Shown: positions 60,996-64,000 of the stretch, in pieces
Layout of the letters: every line of letters starts with the position of its first letter
How positions within the stretch are numbered: position 1 is the first letter of the stretch
DNA from: Rhizomys pruinosus
Lineage: Eukaryota > Chordata > Mammalia > Rodentia > Spalacidae
NCBI GenBank assembly: GCA_009823505.1
Contig: VZQC01006716.1
Location: 739,507 to 803,506, forward strand
DNA length: 64,000 bases
Direction: 5' to 3'
Notes under the pieces: generated by a model
What the model was told of the DNA's origin: nothing
Seen by the model: only the letters and a program-made list of their open reading frames with translations
Database searches by the model: none
Made by a program: the position numbers and the translations under genes

Positions 60996-61440
60996 AGCTG
61001 CACCTCACCCTGTGCTCTGAAGGAAGCTTGCTTCCTCCTCTGTACAGAAGAACGATTTCCTACCTTTCCTACCGCAGTTCTCCTACTTACTGACTGGGAT
61101 CTTTGTTTGCATGCAGGACATTCTCAGAGGGGTAATTCACTTAACAATATGCACTTTAGTTTCAGTTCATTCCTTCTAGAATCACTGTAAAAATACTGTA
61201 GCCACACACTTCTCAGTTAAGCTTCACAGAGATTAAATGATTTGTCAAAAATCCCAAGGCTAATATACCCAATACCCTCCCCACTGCCACATGGATGCTG
61301 CCTTTCACTTATCTAACATGAACCTCGTCAGAAAACACAGAACAACCACCGTGAAATATACTCAGGTTTTTCTGCACTATTTGGCAAAATAGCATCTTCA
61401 AAAAAACATTTTTCGAAAAAAAAACATTTTTCGGTGTTTA
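60996..61440. other. Unique sequence
   Basis: No clear element. GAGATTAAATGATTTGTCAA (61,230) hints at a MIR fragment. Confidence 0.45.
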
Positions 61441-61516
61441 TGTATGTGTGTGTGTGCATGTGTGTCAGGTGGGTACGGCCACCAGGGGTTGATCTCAGGT
61501 GCCTTCCTCAATCACT

Positions 61517-61556
<40 letters not shown>

Positions 61557-61730
61557 CCAGGTGCGTATGGTCACCAGGGGTTGATTTCAGGTGTCTTCCT
61601 CAATCACTCTTGTGTGTGTGTGTGTGTGTGTTGTGTTGTGTGTATGTATGTGTGTGTGTGTGTGTGTTCATGTGTGCCAGGTGCGTATGGTCACCAGGGG
61701 TTGATTTCAGGTGTCTTCCTCAATCACTCT

Positions 61731-61773
<43 letters not shown>

Positions 61774-62055
61774 TACAGTACATGTGTAGAAATCAGATGG
61801 CAACTTTGTGCAATCAGTTCTTTCTTTCTACCTTTTCATGGATTCTGGCCATCAGACTTAGGCCCTTGGGCATGTGCAGCAAGCTCCTTTACCCACTGAG
61901 CCTTCTTGCTAGCTCATGCACTTTAATTTTTTGAGACAGACTTTCTCGCTGAACCTGTTGCTTGTTGATTGGCTAGACTAGCTGGCCAGCAGCCCCAGGG
62001 ATCCTGCCTCACCTTCCACAGGGCACTCTACTGACTGAACCCTGTCAACCACTTG
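61441..62055 (-). mobile_element. B4-type composite SINE with internal VNTR
   Basis: Three copies of a segment reading GTGTGCCAGGTGCGTATGGT...TCTTCCTCAATCACTCT (61461-61519, 61551-61611, 61671-61732), each followed by a TG run. Downstream a B3-like piece (61770-61915, ending in a CCCACTGAGCCTTCTTGC head) interrupts, and the host SINE resumes at TTTTTGAGACAGACTTTCTC and GACTAGCTGGCCAGC (61930-61990). Confidence 0.75.
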
Positions 62056-62159
62056 CAGTCTTTGGACACGGTGTAGTGTTTGGAGGTACAAACTAAGGTC
62101 CTTTACTTTTCTCTCCTTTGTACTTGGACTTTCTCTTAAAACCGTTTTCTTTCTAAGAT

Positions 62160-62350
62160 AGAACAGAAGCTAAGAGTATTTGCTGTCCCTGCGAGGACTG
62201 TAGTTTGGCTCCCTATCCCCACATCAGGCAGCTTACAACCACCCTGGACTCCAGCACTAGCCCTCCTCTGGCTTCTAAGGACACCTGCATGTGCATATAC
62301 ACATAGCCATACACAGACACATACATATAAATAAAAATAATAAAGAGAAA
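62160..62350 (+). mobile_element. B2-type SINE, diverged
   Basis: GAAGCTAAGAGTATTTGCTG, CGAGGACTGTAGTTTGGCTC, CCCTCCTCTGGCTTCTAAGG, CA-rich tail. Confidence 0.75.
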
Positions 62351-62354
62351 TCAT

Positions 62355-62479
62355 CGGCTGGATGTGGTGGCACATGCCTTTATTTAATGCCAGACAGAAG
62401 CAGGCAGGTCTTTGTGAGTTCAAGGCCAGCACTACATAGGGAGTTCCAGGCTAGCCAGGGATACATGGTGAGACCCTTT

Positions 62480-62525
<46 letters not shown>
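62355..62525 (+). mobile_element. B1 SINE with (CAAT)n tail
   Basis: GCTGGATGTGGTGGCACATG, GCCAGACAGAAGCAGGCAGG, then about 11 CAAT units. Internal deletions. Confidence 0.88.
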
Positions 62526-63200
62526 TCTTTTTTAAAAGTACCTTGCATCATGTGTAGCTTAGATGAAACCCAAAGACCCTTTCCTTGTGTCTGCCAGTTT
62601 CCATTCTAAAGGTCACCTGGCACTCAGACAAGTATTTTACACATATCTGCCAATTAAAAAGTCTGTGGATTTCAGAGAGGATTTGGAGTGTGGACTGTGG
62701 TATTTGTGTCTCTTCCTAATTAACACCCCGTGTACAGTCTTTAGGTCTTTGCATTCCATAAAGGTCTTCCCCCAGCTGGGATATGTTTATTTCCCTTTCG
62801 AAGGCCTCTGCCCACTTATTTTATCCTGTGCTCCCCATATATCCACTGGCAGCTGCAGACCTTCCCCCTGTGACCCACAAAGAACCACATTTTCTGCCTT
62901 TGCGGCCTGTACACTGACCTCTTTCTCTCAGAGAGGGCTAAGCTCCACCCTCTTCATGGGTCAGCAGAAAATCCCAAGATCTCTGACCCGCAACTGGCTG
63001 GAGACTCTGCACATCTGTCATTGTAGCCTTTTAAGAAGGTGTTTCTGTTTCTGATTGTTTTCAGACACTGAGTAAGAGACCCCCTAAAACTCATATAAAC
63101 ACCATTACTCTGCTCAAATTCTTACCTTTTTCAAAAAGCATTCTTGGCATTTTTATGTGGAAGCCCCACAGGTTACCCTCATTACCCAAAATAACTTTAA
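62526..63200. other. Unique sequence with 163-codon frame
   Basis: Forward frame 62563-63054, Cys/Ser/Phe-rich, no domain recognised, no splice or initiation context that stands out. TTTGCATTCCATAAAGGTCT and neighbouring T/C-rich strings could be decayed L2. Coding not supported. Confidence 0.4.
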
Positions 63201-64000
63201 AAGAGGCAGATGTGGTGGTGGGGGCGGGGGGCACAGCAGATACATAAAGTTTAAATGTGCAAGTGACCTTCCCCCCCAGCCATTATCAAGTTGTTCCCAG
63301 GAAATAATCTCATCTTTTTTATAATTATTATTATACAGACCACTTAAGAAACAAAGCAAGCTAATAGATGAAATATCACAAATCATTCTGCCATTAATTA
63401 CATGGGAGGATATGACAGGATGAGGAACTTCTCAGGCAAGTGACAGCTTTCTTGACAAAGAGCTAGTGAGATCCTGCACAGGGAAGGGCTGGCAGTAGAT
63501 CTAGAGAGTTCGTGTTCTGGAACCTGTCCCCCCCCCCCATCCCTCCAAGTGTGATAGGTGAGAAGCAGGCTCCTTTCCCTCTGACTCTAGCACATAATGG
63601 ATGAGATGCAACAGATTCGACAGGCATCTCAGAGACAAAATGTTTCCCACAGTAGAAGCGGGAGAGCGCAACTGCTCAGTAACCTTATTGATTTCATTAG
63701 CATATGTAAAGAAAGAATGTGTCAGTCAGAGGGGGATTTGGTGGTGAAGAAATGAGAAAGGAGAAGGGGACTTAGGCAGTAAGATTCCCTGAGGTCCAGA
63801 GGAGAAAGGCCTCGCCTGGCCCATGGCAGCCCCTGTGCCCCTGGCAGACAAATCCCTAACAGGACGTCTGGACCATGTGGCCACCAGAACGGATGCCACA
63901 CACATTGGTCCTCACAGGCCCACTCTACCGAGGCAGAGGTCACTGCAACTCCTGACTGTAGTTATACTTCCCTTTAGTATTCCTGTATGGGTGAAGTTCA
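63201..64000. promoter_or_regulatory. Repeat-free block, candidate conserved non-coding DNA
   Basis: 800 bp with only short homopolymers (C run at about 63528-63538). 63300-63480 is AT-rich with TAATTATTATTATACAGACC and GCCATTAATTACATGGGAGG (homeodomain-like cores), and 63690-63710 has CATTAGCATATG. The last 200 bp are GC-richer. No frame with a domain. Confidence 0.35.

Noticed and set aside
61434..61934. 166-codon Cys/Val-rich frame
   Set aside because: TG repeats and a triplicated SINE segment.
62563..63054. 163-codon forward frame as a gene
   Set aside because: No domain and no initiation or splice context; sequence may be decayed L2. Kept only as a note on the unique block.

Overview
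This window looks like non-coding chromosomal DNA from a muroid rodent. The evidence is the density of rodent-specific SINEs: B1 (7SL-derived), B2 and B3 (tRNA-derived), ID, and B4-type ID/B1 fusions, plus L1-lineage fragments and much older mammalian relics (MIR, L2, MER5-like hAT, MaLR-type LTRs, HAL1). The B1 body (GACAGCTGGGGCTACAGGGA, then TCTCGAAAAGAC) differs from the mouse and hamster forms I know, so I favour a muroid outside Mus/Rattus but cannot name the species. I recognise no protein-coding gene, rRNA, tRNA or CRISPR array. Nearly all longer open frames are SINE, LINE or microsatellite shadows.

Layout. 1-13 kb: dense B1/B2/B3/B4 insertions in old L2, MIR and hAT relics. 13-20 kb: a B2-B1 chimeric SINE, L1 3' ends (one with clear target-site duplications), a long polypyrimidine tract and a 21-bp AT-rich satellite. 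20-27 kb: the most unique-sequence part, with a CpG-enriched block at 25.7-26.26 kb carrying divergent splice-donor-like sites, a candidate bidirectional promoter or first exons. 27-35 kb: young B2 copies with perfect target duplications, a tandem B2 pair, a repeat-free block at 32.8-33.3 kb that could be a conserved enhancer, and a near-composite SOX/POU site. 35.5-37.3 kb: a HAL1/L1 body broken by B1s and an N gap. 38.3-48.5 kb: two near-identical modules in direct order, which look like an assembly false duplication. 48.5-64 kb: SINE-rich DNA with a second B2-B1 chimera, a solo-LTR-like segment, a G-rich B1-B1 junction and a SINE with an internally amplified VNTR.

The most interesting signals are: (1) two copies of a B2-B1 fusion with exactly the same junction and the same 102-bp B2 part, one flanked by a target duplication; (2) repeated SINE insertion into the same target, leaving three target copies, at three loci; (3) a B2 subfamily with a 17-bp internal duplication and a mosaic B2; (4) the 38-48 kb duplicated module, whose discrepancies cluster in patches as expected of uncorrected long-read gap filling. 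No pathway or operon is present. The main stories are retrotransposition, microsatellite growth and assembly quality.
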